A DNA stretch of 64,000 bases from JAWXUK01 sp044432725. GTDB lineage: Bacteria; Bacillota; Clostridia; Oscillospirales; Oscillospiraceae. Positions 24,521 to 33,155 of the stretch are shown in pieces. The DNA is taken from positions 1 through 64,000 of the forward strand of contig JAWXUL010000005.1 of the NCBI GenBank assembly GCA_044432725.1. The letters run 5' to 3'. The translations under genes and the position numbers were made by a program. Numbering within the stretch: the first letter of the stretch is position 1; each line of letters begins with the position of its first letter. The notes beneath the pieces were generated by a model. It saw nothing but the letters and a program-made list of their open reading frames with translations. It had not been told where the DNA came from and made no database searches.

Positions 24521-26285
24521 GGCTGAGTTCCTCCTCTGACAGTTGAGATAGGGCGATTTGTTTGTAAACCTCGCAGTTTTCTAGCAAATCAAAATGTTTT
24601 CCCATACCCACAATGCGACCACAATCCAGCACCACGATTTTATCGGCATCTTTGATTGTGCCAATTCGTTGTCCAATGATCAAGCGAGTGCTTTCTTTAC
24701 ATTCAATATTCAGGGTATCTCGTAGTTTTCGGTCGGTTTTATAATCCAAAGCACTGAAAGAGTCATCGAAAATAAAGATTTCTGGGTCACGATAAATGGC
24801 ACGGGCGATGGAGATACGTTGTTTTTGTCCTCCTGAGAAATTGCCACCACCTTGTGCAACAGCGGCATCTTCTTGACCATCTAAGCTTTGGACAAATTCT
24901 TCGGCCTGTGCAGTTTCTAAGGAGTTTTCTAAATGCTCCTCGTCGTGGGCATTGTCCTCGTTATCTCCAAAAATCACGTTACTTTTCACGGTGCCTGTAA
25001 ATAAGGTGGCTCGTTGGGACACATAACCAATCAGTCCATTGAGGGCTGTTTTTTTGTATTGTTTTACATTGATGCCGTTGATTAAGACTTCTCCTTGGGT
25101 GACATCATAAAAACGAGGAACCAGATTCAGGACGGTGCTTTTTCCACAACCAGTGGAGCCGATAAAGGCTACAATTTCCCCATGTTTCGCAGTGAAACTG
25201 ATGTCTTTCAAGACATAATCATCTGCGTCAGGATATTTGAAGCTGACGTTTTTAAATTCCACTTCTCCCTTTTTCCCAGCAAGACCATCTTCTTTTGTCC
25301 CTTCTTGGATGGTCGGCGTGGAGTCTAACACTTCATTGATTCTTTTTCCAGCCACTGCAGCACGTGGATACATCATAAACACCATACAAAGCATGATAAA
25401 AGACATAATAATCAAAATGGCATAGGAAGAAAAAACCACCATATCAGAGAAAATGGTGAGTTTCTCCATGCCGGCTGCTTGATTGATGAGGCTTGCCCCA
25501 AGAAGATAAAAGCTTAAAGTCAAACCACTGCTGATGCTTTGGATACTGGGCATCAAAAAGGACATGGTGCGTCCAACAAAGAGGTTGGTACTGGTGATAT
25601 CTTGGTTGACGACTTCAAATTTTTCGTCTTCGTAAGCTTCTGCGTTATAAGCACGCACCACAGCCAAACCATCAAGGCGAGTTTTTGCTACTTGGTTCAC
25701 ATTGTCTGTCAAAGTTTGTAATGATCTGAAGCGTGGGATTGCCAGAGAAAGGCAAACGCTGACCACTGCCATTAAAATTGCCATAGCAATGCCTGTTGCT
25801 AGGGTGAAGGTGCCATTGTTGTTTGAAATTTTATAGATTGCCCAGATGGCAGTGAGAGGGGCTTTGATCATCATTTGCATCCCCATGACAATAAGGGTTT
25901 GTATTTGGGTGATGTCGTTGGTGGTTCGGGTGATTAAACTGGAGGTGGAAAAAGAATTCACCTCTTTCATGGAAAAGCCCATCACCTTTTCAAAGATTTT
26001 TCCTCTGGTAATGAAGGAAAAATTTGCGGCGATTTTCGCTGCGCAAACAGCGACGACAACGGCTATGGAAAGACTTCCCAAGGCACAAAGGAGCATTTTT
26101 CCTCCTGCTTGGTAAATATCCTCCATGGCGGATCCTTCTGTTTGGACAAGCTTTGTAATTTCTGACATATAATCTGGCAAGGCAAGGTCTAAATAAACCT
26201 GAGCAAAAATCAAACAGATGATAAAAGCCACCAAGACAAAATCGCTTTTATCCAGATTTTTAAATAATTTTAGCACGAAACACAT
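24513..26285 (-). CDS. ABC exporter half-transporter (degenerate NBD)
   Basis: This 590-aa half-exporter has six membrane helices (about 15-310) followed by an NBD with Walker A GSTGCGKST, signature FSGGQKQR and Walker B IFIFDDSFSALD. Asp replaces the catalytic Glu, so its own ATP site is probably non-hydrolytic and the heterodimer works through one active site. The start overlaps the marR stop by one base (TAATG type), giving a tightly coupled marR-ABC-ABC operon in which the MarR protein probably represses the exporter until a substrate is present. Confidence 0.95.
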   Translation of the reverse strand: MCFVLKLFKNLDKSDFVLVAFIICLIFAQVYLDLALPDYMSEITKLVQTEGSAMEDIYQAGGKMLLCALGSLSIAVVVAVCAAKIAANFSFITRGKIFEKVMGFSMKEVNSFSTSSLITRTTNDITQIQTLIVMGMQMMIKAPLTAIWAIYKISNNNGTFTLATGIAMAILMAVVSVCLSLAIPRFRSLQTLTDNVNQVAKTRLDGLAVVRAYNAEAYEDEKFEVVNQDITSTNLFVGRTMSFLMPSIQSISSGLTLSFYLLGASLINQAAGMEKLTIFSDMVVFSSYAILIIMSFIMLCMVFMMYPRAAVAGKRINEVLDSTPTIQEGTKEDGLAGKKGEVEFKNVSFKYPDADDYVLKDISFTAKHGEIVAFIGSTGCGKSTVLNLVPRFYDVTQGEVLINGINVKQYKKTALNGLIGYVSQRATLFTGTVKSNVIFGDNEDNAHDEEHLENSLETAQAEEFVQSLDGQEDAAVAQGGGNFSGGQKQRISIARAIYRDPEIFIFDDSFSALDYKTDRKLRDTLNIECKESTRLIIGQRIGTIKDADKIVVLDCGRIVGMGKHFDLLENCEVYKQIALSQLSEEELSHG

Positions 26286-26737
26286 TACTCCTTTTCTTTA
26301 TTTTTGTTGTTTTTATTTATTTTTTGGAAAATACCGTGAATTTTTTCTAGTTGTTGGAATAGTAGTTCTAAGTCTTCTAGTGTATATTCTGTCAATATTT
26401 CTTCAATAAATTCATAATGATAGCGTTCCACTTCCAAGGCTTTTTCTCGTCCTTTTTCTGTCAAAGAGACCAAGATGGAACGGGCATCGTTGGGGGAGTT
26501 GTCTTTGCGGATCAAGCCTTCTCCTTCCATTTTTTGTAGCAACACTGTCATACGTGCAGAGCTTACGTTCATGGCATCGCTGATTTCCTTTGAAGTGATT
26601 GCTTCTTTTTTTTGGTGCAATAGTTGTACCACAGCCCGCATCCCCATGGTGACATGGGAAATTTGAGCGAAGGTCTTTTCAGGCTTATTTTTTTCAAATA
26701 GTTCCATTGCCCGTAAAACGTCTTCTTTTTTTGCCAA
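26285..26737 (-). CDS. MarR-family transcriptional regulator
   Basis: This 150-aa winged-helix repressor has a helix-turn-helix region with ITSKEISDAMNVSSARMT (about 50-67), a wing around RKDNSPNDARSILVSLTEKG and a coiled C-terminal dimer helix. It is first in an operon with the heterodimeric ABC exporter. An inverted repeat overlaps the -10 box of the upstream promoter, consistent with autorepression and ligand-triggered release. Confidence 0.93.
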   Translation of the reverse strand: MAKKEDVLRAMELFEKNKPEKTFAQISHVTMGMRAVVQLLHQKKEAITSKEISDAMNVSSARMTVLLQKMEGEGLIRKDNSPNDARSILVSLTEKGREKALEVERYHYEFIEEILTEYTLEDLELLFQQLEKIHGIFQKINKNNKNKEKE

Positions 26738-26972
26738 AGTGATTCTTCTCCCTTCCTAAGGCAATACCTCATAATTCCTGTTTTCAAATTTCAAGAAAAA
26801 ATGGTTTCCCTAAAGGGACTTCAAAGGTCGCACAAAAAGTTGAAATTTGAGTGTAATCCTGTGTGGATTGCCGACGACCAAAGGAAGTGCCCGTGGTAAA
26901 ATTTCAGCGAATTTGTGGGGCATTTTTTGAAGAAATTTGGAGATGAGGGATTGTGAGGTGTTGCCCTGATCC

Positions 26973-27008
26973 CTTAGCTACTTTAACATAGCTAAGAGGG
27001 TTAGTCAA
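26973..27008 (-). promoter_or_regulatory. marR promoter with operator dyad
   Basis: On the minus strand TTGACT (27003-27008), 17 bp, TAAAGT (26980-26985). CTTAGCTA-8 bp-TAGCTAAG (26973-26996) is a perfect inverted repeat centred on the -10 box, fitting a MarR operator. The leader to the marR start is about 235 nt, with no recognised riboswitch or convincing small ORF. Confidence 0.7.
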
Positions 27009-27104
27009 TACTTTTATTTAATTTTTAGGAAATTTTAAAGAAAGGTTTCACCTAGACAGGTGAAAAGGTGATTGTTTGGAATAAGCCCTTTCCTTAAGTC
27101 GTCT

Positions 27105-27175
27105 TTGGCTCTCCCTCTGGGAGAGATGTCAGCTTTGCTGACTGAGAGGGTCCTCTCCCCAAGGGAGAGGCGAGG
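27105..27175. repeat. Dispersed hairpin repeat, copy 2
   Basis: TGGCTCTCCCTCTGGGAGAG followed by ATGTCAGCTTTGCTGACT, GAGAGGG and CTCTCCCC..GGGAGAGG. It is very similar to copies 1 and 3, with compensating changes that keep the hairpins. Confidence 0.8.
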
Positions 27176-27199
27176 GGGGTGGCTTCCCACGAGTCGACC

Positions 27200-27268
27200 T
27201 TGGCTCTCCCTCTGGGAGAGATGTCAGCTTAGCTGACTGAGAGGGTTCTCTCCCGAAGAGAGAGGCAG
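27200..27268. repeat. Dispersed hairpin repeat, copy 3
   Basis: Tandem to copy 2 about 95 bp away and nearly identical to copy 1 (including TCAGCTTAGCTGA). It lies between the DUF4364 terminator and the marR promoter. Nothing else is recognisable in 27010-27300. Confidence 0.8.
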
Positions 27269-27300
27269 GGGTGGCTCGTCTTCTGGGCTAACGGAGATAA

Positions 27301-27341
27301 AAAAACAGAGAACTCTTTGCAAAGAGTTCTCTGTTTTTTTC
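27301..27341 (-). terminator. Terminator after DUF4364 gene
   Basis: A near-perfect stem AAAACAGAGAACTCTTTG / CAAAGAGTTCTCTGTTTT with T/A tracts on both strands, touching the stop codon region. Confidence 0.9.
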
Positions 27342-27342
27342 T

Positions 27343-27909
27343 TTATGATTCAATCACATGGGATTTCGTTTCCTGTTTTTCTCCTGGAGGGAGGGTGAGA
27401 CGTTGTGCGATATCTCGCATGGCGTAAAAATAGGTGGTGGAGTCTTTTTGAAAACTGGATGAAATTTTTTGTGCCTCTGCCATATCTGGCACCATCATTT
27501 GCATTTCAAAAAGGACACCTGTTTTATTCAATAGGGTGAGGTGAACCAAAGCTGTGCCGTCCCCACGGTCACTGACAGAACTGCGGATATATTTTTTCTT
27601 ATCCTGTGCTTTTTTCACTTCGATGGAAGCTTGGTGGCAACGTTGTTGCAAGCTGTGAGGAATATCCGAGAGAGATGATTCGAGATTGTCTTTTCCTCGT
27701 TTGGTCAAACTGTAGCAGTTATTTTCTAAGACAATGTTTTCAGGGATTAAAAGTTCATCCACACTTTGTTTCAGCAGAAAATAATTGATTCCTTCGTCCA
27801 CTAGGGTTAAGAGGCTGAGTTCCTCGAAGGAAAGGGGGACATCGAATTTGGACAGGGCATAGAGCACCAATAATTTTATATCTTTGTTTGTTTTGATAAA
27901 TCCTGGCAT
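27343..27909 (-). CDS. DUF4364 family protein
   Basis: This 188-aa protein has an N-terminal winged-helix-like region (KDIKLLVLYALSKFDVPLSFEEL, then YSLTKRGKDNLE) and a C-terminal alpha/beta half, the arrangement of the DUF4364 family found across Clostridia. DNA binding is plausible from the N-terminus, but no function is established. AAAGGAG precedes the ATG. An extended -10 (TGTTATAAT on the minus strand near 27990) is the likely promoter. Confidence 0.82.
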   Translation of the reverse strand: MPGFIKTNKDIKLLVLYALSKFDVPLSFEELSLLTLVDEGINYFLLKQSVDELLIPENIVLENNCYSLTKRGKDNLESSLSDIPHSLQQRCHQASIEVKKAQDKKKYIRSSVSDRGDGTALVHLTLLNKTGVLFEMQMMVPDMAEAQKISSSFQKDSTTYFYAMRDIAQRLTLPPGEKQETKSHVIES

Positions 27910-28012
27910 TCAGTTCTCCTTTTTATAATCAGTTGCAGCATTTTCTGGGAAAGAAAATGCTTATGAATGGGTTTTTGCAAGTAATATAATTATAACACAA
28001 ATGGAGAAAAAA

Positions 28013-28050
28013 AACTACCCAAAAAATATGGTTTTTGGGTAGTTTTTTTT
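28013..28050. terminator. Terminator after the 219-aa exported protein gene
   Basis: AACTACCCAAAAA / TTTTTGGGTAGTT with A and T tracts on both sides; on the minus strand it ends the gene that stops at 28105. Confidence 0.85.
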
Positions 28051-28104
28051 TCAACAACAGCACAGAGTGCTGCTTTTCAGATTTTGGAAAAGATTTTAAT
28101 CACT

Positions 28105-28764
28105 TCAGGAGAGTTTCCATTGTGAGATGCTCATATGAGATAAATGATAGCCAAAGAGCCCTTCCCCTTGGGTGACAGTGGCTTGGAAGTGGCAAGTGAC
28201 TTCTTCTGTGGCGTAGTCGATATAACGACCATGAAAAGTGATTTGTCCATTTTCTAAATAAGAGGTGTTGTCTAACAGACAGTAGGACAAGCTGGCATCT
28301 CCTTTTTCTAAGGAATAGGTATTGCTTTCCTTGTGGTAAGACAAAAAGGAGTTTTCCGGTAAATCAGGTTGGGGCATGGTACCAAAAAGAGCGAAGGCAC
28401 AATCTTGGACCATTTCTTCTGGCATAAGGAAGCTGTTCCCTTGGTCAATGACACGAAAATCCATTGACTGATAAATACCAAGCATATAGTAAAGGGAGGA
28501 CCAGAAAAAATCTTCATCTTGGGGGTCGTAGGATAAATCTTTTTCGATCAAGCTCATGACCAGTGCAGTGACTGGGGCTTCCATAGATTCCCAAGGAGAG
28601 AGGGCTTCTGGCATGGGGCTCAGTTCGCAATCTATTTGACTTTGGGCAAGTGGTTTTACAGAAATACTAGGGAGATTGGTGGAAAAAGCTTGTTTTTCGA
28701 TGGTTTGCTTTCCTCCTTGGGCTGTGATGAGCAGTAGGGACATTAAAAATAAAAATTTTCTCAT
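28105..28764 (-). CDS. Exported protein of unknown function
   Basis: This 219-aa protein starts with a signal peptide (KFLFLMSLLLITAQG); cleavage is likely after about residue 18, and there is no lipobox. The mature part is acidic with aromatic patches (DEDFFWSSLYYMLGIYQSM) and ends in a beta-rich segment. I do not recognise the family. It stands alone between its own leader hairpin and terminator, so it is an independent transcription unit. The ATG is preceded by AGGAGG. Confidence 0.75.
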   Translation of the reverse strand: MRKFLFLMSLLLITAQGGKQTIEKQAFSTNLPSISVKPLAQSQIDCELSPMPEALSPWESMEAPVTALVMSLIEKDLSYDPQDEDFFWSSLYYMLGIYQSMDFRVIDQGNSFLMPEEMVQDCAFALFGTMPQPDLPENSFLSYHKESNTYSLEKGDASLSYCLLDNTSYLENGQITFHGRYIDYATEEVTCHFQATVTQGEGLFGYHLSHMSISQWKLS

Positions 28765-28789
28765 GCTTGTTTCCTCCTTTTGTTATCTT

Positions 28790-28819
28790 AAATGATTCAG
28801 CCTTATGGCTGAATCATTT
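28790..28819 (-). promoter_or_regulatory. Perfect inverted repeat upstream of the exported-protein gene
   Basis: AAATGATTCAGCC-TTAT-GGCTGAATCATTT, a 13-bp perfect stem about 25 bp before the start codon and downstream of the likely -10 (TATACT, near 28845). It could be an operator or a leader hairpin controlling expression. It lacks a strong U tract. Confidence 0.5.
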
Positions 28820-29012
28820 TCAAGTTGCTATATTTAATAGTATATCAGAGAAAACAGAGGAAGTCTTTTCATTCCAGTGTCAAAGATAATAATTTTTAGT
28901 GACATAAGTTACAAAAAACGAATTTTTTTGTAACTTATTTAGATAGTTTGCACAAATGTTTGGGGTTTGCTTGTCTAAAAGAGAAAAAGTTTGTAAAATG
29001 AAAAAAATTTTC

Positions 29013-29041
29013 TTGATTTTTTTTGGACAATCCTGTATACT
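29013..29041 (+). promoter_or_regulatory. Promoter of glnS
   Basis: TTGATT, 17 bp, TATACT. The leader of about 120 nt is too short for a T-box, and no T-box consensus is seen. Confidence 0.75.
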
Positions 29042-29170
29042 AATAGGATACTCACTATTGAGACTAGAGAATTCTGAGCAAGCCCTGAATCTGATTATAA
29101 AGAAAGAAGGGGGCTTATTTTTTAACAGAAATAGTAGAAACAAAGTATGAGGAACAAAGGAGTGAACAAA

Positions 29171-30838
29171 GTGTCAGAAGAGCTTAGAGACTCGATCCCA
29201 CAAAATTTTATTCATGATTTTATTGACCAAGATATCGCCATAGGGGGAGATTTTCAGGGCATGACTGTCCACACTCGTTTCCCACCAGAGCCAAATGGTT
29301 ATCTGCATATAGGTCATTGCAAGGCTTTGCTGATCAATTTTGGCACAGCGCAAAAATATGGTGGTATTTGTAATCTTCGAATGGATGATACCAATCCAGC
29401 CAAAGAGGACGAAGAATTTGTGAGAGCCATTCAAGAGGATGTCCGTTGGCTTGGATTTGATTGGGCAGATAACTTTTTTTATGGTTCTGATTATTTTCAA
29501 AAAAACTATGAAATTGCTGTGTCTCTCATTGAAAAAGGGCTTGCCTATGTGTGCCAGCTCTCTCCTGAAGAATTTAAAGAGAGACGAGGGGATATCACGA
29601 CCCCTGGAACTTCCCCTTATCGAGACAGACCTGTGGAGGAATCCCTTGCTCTCTTTGCCCAGATGAAAGAGGGGAAACATCAAGAAGGAAGCCACACCCT
29701 GAGAGCAAAAATTGATTTGGAATCGGGGAATTTTAATCTTCGTGATCCGATTATTTATCGTATTCGTTTTCAACATCACCATAGACAAGGGGATAATTGG
29801 TGTATTTATCCCATGTACGACTTTGCTCATCCCATTCAAGATGCATTGGAGGGGGTTACCCACTCTCTTTGTTCTTTGGAATTTGAAAGTCACCGTCCTC
29901 TTTATGACTGGGTGGTGGAACACGCTGGTTTGCCAGCGAAACCACGTCAAATCGAATTTGCACGATTGGGTTTGAGCTATACCGTCATGTCCAAACGGAA
30001 GTTGCGTCAACTGGTGGAAACAGGCGCTGTCAGTGGTTGGGACGATCCTAGAATGCCCACATTGAGTGGTTTGCGTCGTCGTGGTTATACATCCCAAGCA
30101 ATCCATAACTTTAGCAATCGTAATGGGGTGGCAAAGGTAAATTCCACGGTGGAATATGCCTTTTTAGAGCATTGCTTGCGAGAGGATTTGAATGAAAATG
30201 CCCGTCGTGTCATGGCAGTGATCGACCCATTGAAATTAACCATTACAAATTATCCTGAGGGGCAAAGTGAGACTTTTGAGATTGAAAACAATCCCAATCA
30301 GGAGGAAGCAGGCACTCGTACTGTCACATTTTCTCGCAGCTTATATATTGAGAGAGATGACTTTTTACCAGAAAAGGCACCCAAGTACAAGAGAATGTAT
30401 CCTGGGAACGAGGTGCGTTTGAAAGGGGCTTTTCTTGCCACTTGTACTTCTTTTACACAGGATGCAGATGGGAATATCACCGAGGTCTTTGCAGAATATG
30501 ACCCTCTTTCTCATGGTGGAAAGCCAGCAGATGGTAGAAAGGTGAAGGGTGCCGTGATTCACTGGGTGGACAGCGAGACTGCTGTGGATGCAACTGTGAA
30601 TCTTTATAGCAATTTATTTTCTCATCCTGACCCTGAATCTGCAGGGGATGATTTTGTTTCTCATCTTAATCCTGATTCTTTGAAAGTTTTGGAAAACTGC
30701 AAATTGGAAGCTTCTTTGGCAGAGGCAAAGGCGGGAGAATCTTTTCAATTTTTACGTTTGGGGTATTTTTGTGTGGATACAGATGAGTCAAAAGGGCTGT
30801 GCTTTAACCGTTCTGTTTCTTTGAAGGATAGCAAATAG
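29171..30838 (+). CDS. glnS: Glutaminyl-tRNA synthetase
   Basis: This 555-aa class I aminoacyl-tRNA synthetase charges tRNA-Gln directly. The HIGH motif is HIGHCKA within FPPEPNGYLHIGH, and the KMSKS-like loop is VMSKRKL. The C-terminal anticodon-binding beta-barrels are present (YKRMYPGNEVRLKGA, HWVDSETAVDATV). The GTG at 29171 is taken as the start because AAAGGAG lies 8 bp upstream; the upstream in-frame ATG at 29147 has no ribosome site. Having GlnRS means this organism need not rely on the GatCAB amidotransferase route for Gln-tRNA. Confidence 0.96.
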   Translation: MSEELRDSIPQNFIHDFIDQDIAIGGDFQGMTVHTRFPPEPNGYLHIGHCKALLINFGTAQKYGGICNLRMDDTNPAKEDEEFVRAIQEDVRWLGFDWADNFFYGSDYFQKNYEIAVSLIEKGLAYVCQLSPEEFKERRGDITTPGTSPYRDRPVEESLALFAQMKEGKHQEGSHTLRAKIDLESGNFNLRDPIIYRIRFQHHHRQGDNWCIYPMYDFAHPIQDALEGVTHSLCSLEFESHRPLYDWVVEHAGLPAKPRQIEFARLGLSYTVMSKRKLRQLVETGAVSGWDDPRMPTLSGLRRRGYTSQAIHNFSNRNGVAKVNSTVEYAFLEHCLREDLNENARRVMAVIDPLKLTITNYPEGQSETFEIENNPNQEEAGTRTVTFSRSLYIERDDFLPEKAPKYKRMYPGNEVRLKGAFLATCTSFTQDADGNITEVFAEYDPLSHGGKPADGRKVKGAVIHWVDSETAVDATVNLYSNLFSHPDPESAGDDFVSHLNPDSLKVLENCKLEASLAEAKAGESFQFLRLGYFCVDTDESKGLCFNRSVSLKDSK

Positions 30839-30892
30839 GGGGAATCTCTAAAAAGTATAAACAAGAATGGTGCAATCCTTTGTATCCCTTTT

Positions 30893-30930
30893 AAAAGCTC
30901 TGAATTTAACAAGAATTCAGGGCTTTTTTT
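30893..30930 (+). terminator. Terminator after glnS
   Basis: AAGCTCTGAATT / AATTCAGGGCTT stem followed by seven T. Confidence 0.88.
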
Positions 30931-30946
30931 GCTTTTGGTGGGAGTC

Positions 30947-30975
30947 TTGTTTTAGATTCTCTTTCGTGATACAAT
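30947..30975 (+). promoter_or_regulatory. Promoter of the large membrane protein gene
   Basis: TTGTTT, 17 bp, TACAAT, 25 bp before the GTG start. Confidence 0.7.
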
Positions 30976-30999
30976 ACATGATGGGAAGTTGGTGAATTT

Positions 31000-33003
31000 G
31001 TGAAGAAATTTGGTTTAAAGATAGTTTCTTTGGGGAAAAAGAAAGTGGTACTATCTCTTATATTTGGGTTTTTGTTAAGTATTTTCATGCAAATCTATTG
31101 TGGCACGCCTGATTACGGGTCGATGCTCTCTTCTTCTGCGTATATGGTGGGAGAAGTACAGGAGACAGCCTTTGCAGAGGTGGTGGAGGGGAACTATTTA
31201 TTGGAGCATGGGACAGGGAATTTGGTGATTACACCACCGGAGGGGGAAATTTCTGGTGTTCTGGTCGCCTTGGCAGAACCTGTTGCCTTACGTTCACGGG
31301 TACAGATTTATTATTATCATCAAGAAGATGGGGTAGAGAAAAAGGATGTAATCATCGATTATATCGAAGCACTGGATGAATTTTATTATCTTCCTTTGCC
31401 AGAGAAAACTTATTCTTATTTAGAAGTACAGTTTATTTATGTGGATACGTATTTATTTTTGAGCAATCGGGCTTCCAGAGATCCAAGGATGGAAGTAGGG
31501 GCAGAAGAGTTTCATAAATTGATTCTGGAAGATATTTTTCTGGTGGAAGATGAGTGGACGGAGGGCACAATCCAACAATCCAAGCTGTCTTTTGGCTGGA
31601 CTGTTTTTTTAGGGGTAATAGGCTTTTTATTTGCTTGTTTTTTCTTTCTTTATCCTGAAAAGGGGAAGAAGATAGCCCCTTATGCGTTCCTTTTTCTGGT
31701 GTTTTACGCTTTATTTACCCAAGGGATTCGTGGTGGCGATGATTCTACTATGTTTTTGCATATGAAGGATCAGTATACTTTGCTCGAGTATACCAAGCTG
31801 CGATATGAAGTTTGGAGCAGTCGGAATGTGATAGAAGTACCCTTGTATTACTTGGTCCATAACATGGAGCTTTGGACTTTGTTGACAGCTGGGATAGTGG
31901 TATTGCTGGCTTATGCTGTAGGACAGCTTTTTCCAAGGCGTGAAAATTACTGGTTCATGGTGATGCTGTTGCTATTTTTTCCGCTGAATGTTATTTATGA
32001 AGTGGGTTGGGTTGCCACAACGTTGAATTATCTTTGGGTGGTTGCATTTATTCTGTATAGTTTTGTGCCATTTGCCAAGGAGATTCGTGGGGAGAAGGTG
32101 GGGAAATTTCTTTATCTGACCAGTCTTTTGGCTTGTTTTTATGGCGGGAATCAAGAGCAAGGGGCTGCGTTGTTATTGGGGTTTTACCTTTTGTTCTGTT
32201 TCTATTTAATCTATTTGAAAAAAGGCATGAAAAAGTTTTTACCTCATCTCTTTGTTGTGCTAGGGAGTTTGGTCCATCATTTGACTTGTGGGGGGAATTA
32301 TATACGGAAGGAAGCCGATATTCCAGCGTTTTTTCCTGATTTTGAGGAAAAATCTCTCTTAGAAAAATTTGAAATGGGTTATAGCAGTACAGTATTTGAT
32401 ATCTTTTTTACAAATGTATTTTATTTAGTTGTGGTATGCGTGTTTGTAATACTTTATGCTTGGGTGAAGCTTTCCCAGAAAGAAATCCTAGAAAAGGTTG
32501 ATAAGAGACGACATATGTTTGCCTTCCTTCTGGGGGCTTGTCCTTTGACGCTGATGTTGACATCTTATTTTCAGGAGGTTTTACTACTGGAGCCGATTTC
32601 CTTCCTGACTTATTTGGAAGAGAATGTGACGGTTCTTGGGACGGAAATGGGGACAAATGGCTCGTTATTGGCTGTGGCTTTTTTGAGTCTGATGTTTTTC
32701 TCTTTGCTAGGAGCAGTTTATTTGGTCATGGAAAAGAAGGAGATGGCTTTTCTGGCTGTGATTATTCTTCTGGCAGGGCTTGCCTCTCGGGTGATTTTAG
32801 GCTTTAGTCCTACAATTTCAAGTATTAGGCCTTATCGTACTTATACTTTTATTTATATTTCCTTTTTCATTGTGGCATTGATTCTTTATGAGAATCTGAG
32901 GAAAGTGGCAGGGAAGAAAATGGTTTCTTTTCTGCGCTATGGCACAGGCATTGCTTGTTGTTGGCGAGGAATTGATATGTTATTTTTTGAGGTATTGCCA
33001 TAA
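31000..33003 (+). CDS. Polytopic membrane protein, DUF6056/glycosyltransferase-like
   Basis: This 667-aa protein has an N-terminal membrane anchor (about 14-32), an extracytoplasmic beta-rich domain (about 45-185) and about a dozen membrane helices. The first long loop after TM2 carries GIRGGDDSTMF, an acidic pair that resembles the catalytic loop of lipid-linked-sugar membrane glycosyltransferases and DUF6056-type proteins. Assignment is by topology and this motif only; no substrate can be given. The start is GTG, with only a weak ribosome site. It is a separate unit directly before the phage-like cluster, and no strong terminator lies between its stop and the first phage promoter. Confidence 0.7.
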   Translation: MKKFGLKIVSLGKKKVVLSLIFGFLLSIFMQIYCGTPDYGSMLSSSAYMVGEVQETAFAEVVEGNYLLEHGTGNLVITPPEGEISGVLVALAEPVALRSRVQIYYYHQEDGVEKKDVIIDYIEALDEFYYLPLPEKTYSYLEVQFIYVDTYLFLSNRASRDPRMEVGAEEFHKLILEDIFLVEDEWTEGTIQQSKLSFGWTVFLGVIGFLFACFFFLYPEKGKKIAPYAFLFLVFYALFTQGIRGGDDSTMFLHMKDQYTLLEYTKLRYEVWSSRNVIEVPLYYLVHNMELWTLLTAGIVVLLAYAVGQLFPRRENYWFMVMLLLFFPLNVIYEVGWVATTLNYLWVVAFILYSFVPFAKEIRGEKVGKFLYLTSLLACFYGGNQEQGAALLLGFYLLFCFYLIYLKKGMKKFLPHLFVVLGSLVHHLTCGGNYIRKEADIPAFFPDFEEKSLLEKFEMGYSSTVFDIFFTNVFYLVVVCVFVILYAWVKLSQKEILEKVDKRRHMFAFLLGACPLTLMLTSYFQEVLLLEPISFLTYLEENVTVLGTEMGTNGSLLAVAFLSLMFFSLLGAVYLVMEKKEMAFLAVIILLAGLASRVILGFSPTISSIRPYRTYTFIYISFFIVALILYENLRKVAGKKMVSFLRYGTGIACCWRGIDMLFFEVLP

Positions 33004-33033
33004 TTTTCTCTATCATAAAAAGGAAAATAGAGT

Positions 33034-33077
33034 TGATAGTTTTTGATATTGCATGAGAAGATCTTATGTGCTAAGAT
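33034..33077 (+). promoter_or_regulatory. Phage late-type promoter module, copy 1
   Basis: A 25-bp sequence (core TTTTTGATATTGCATGAGA) occurs here and at 34425-34449 without change. It ends in a -35-like TTGCAT (33049-33054), then a 17-bp spacer and TAAGAT (33072-33077). The conserved block covers the -35 and its upstream side plus the first spacer bases, so it is likely a regulator or modified-polymerase binding site. An intrinsic terminator follows at once. Confidence 0.75.
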
Positions 33078-33094
33078 AATAAGGGTGAGAAAAG

Positions 33095-33139
33095 AGATTT
33101 CCCATCAGCTGTGAAGCTGGTGGGGAATCTTTTATTTTT
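33095..33139 (+). terminator. Leader terminator of the first phage module
   Basis: The 16-bp stem AGATTTCCCATCAGCT-GTGA-AGCTGGTGGGGAATCT (two G-U pairs) is followed by TTTATTTTT. It starts about 11 nt after the predicted transcription start and ends before the portal gene, so transcripts reach the structural genes only by read-through. It may also end the membrane-protein transcript. Confidence 0.75.
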
Positions 33140-33155
33140 GGATTAGAGGTGTAAT

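Noticed and set aside
27105..27268. Two tandem hairpin repeats considered as a CRISPR array
   Set aside because: Only two units of about 70 bp with internal palindromes, no regular spacers and no cas genes; a third copy lies far away at 101-178.
28850..29170. T-box riboswitch upstream of glnS
   Set aside because: The promoter at 29013-29041 leaves a leader of only about 120 nt, and no T-box sequence or terminator/antiterminator pair is present.
29174..30106. 310-codon minus-strand frame inside glnS
   Set aside because: Antisense to a well-conserved synthetase, with no ribosome site and no family resemblance.
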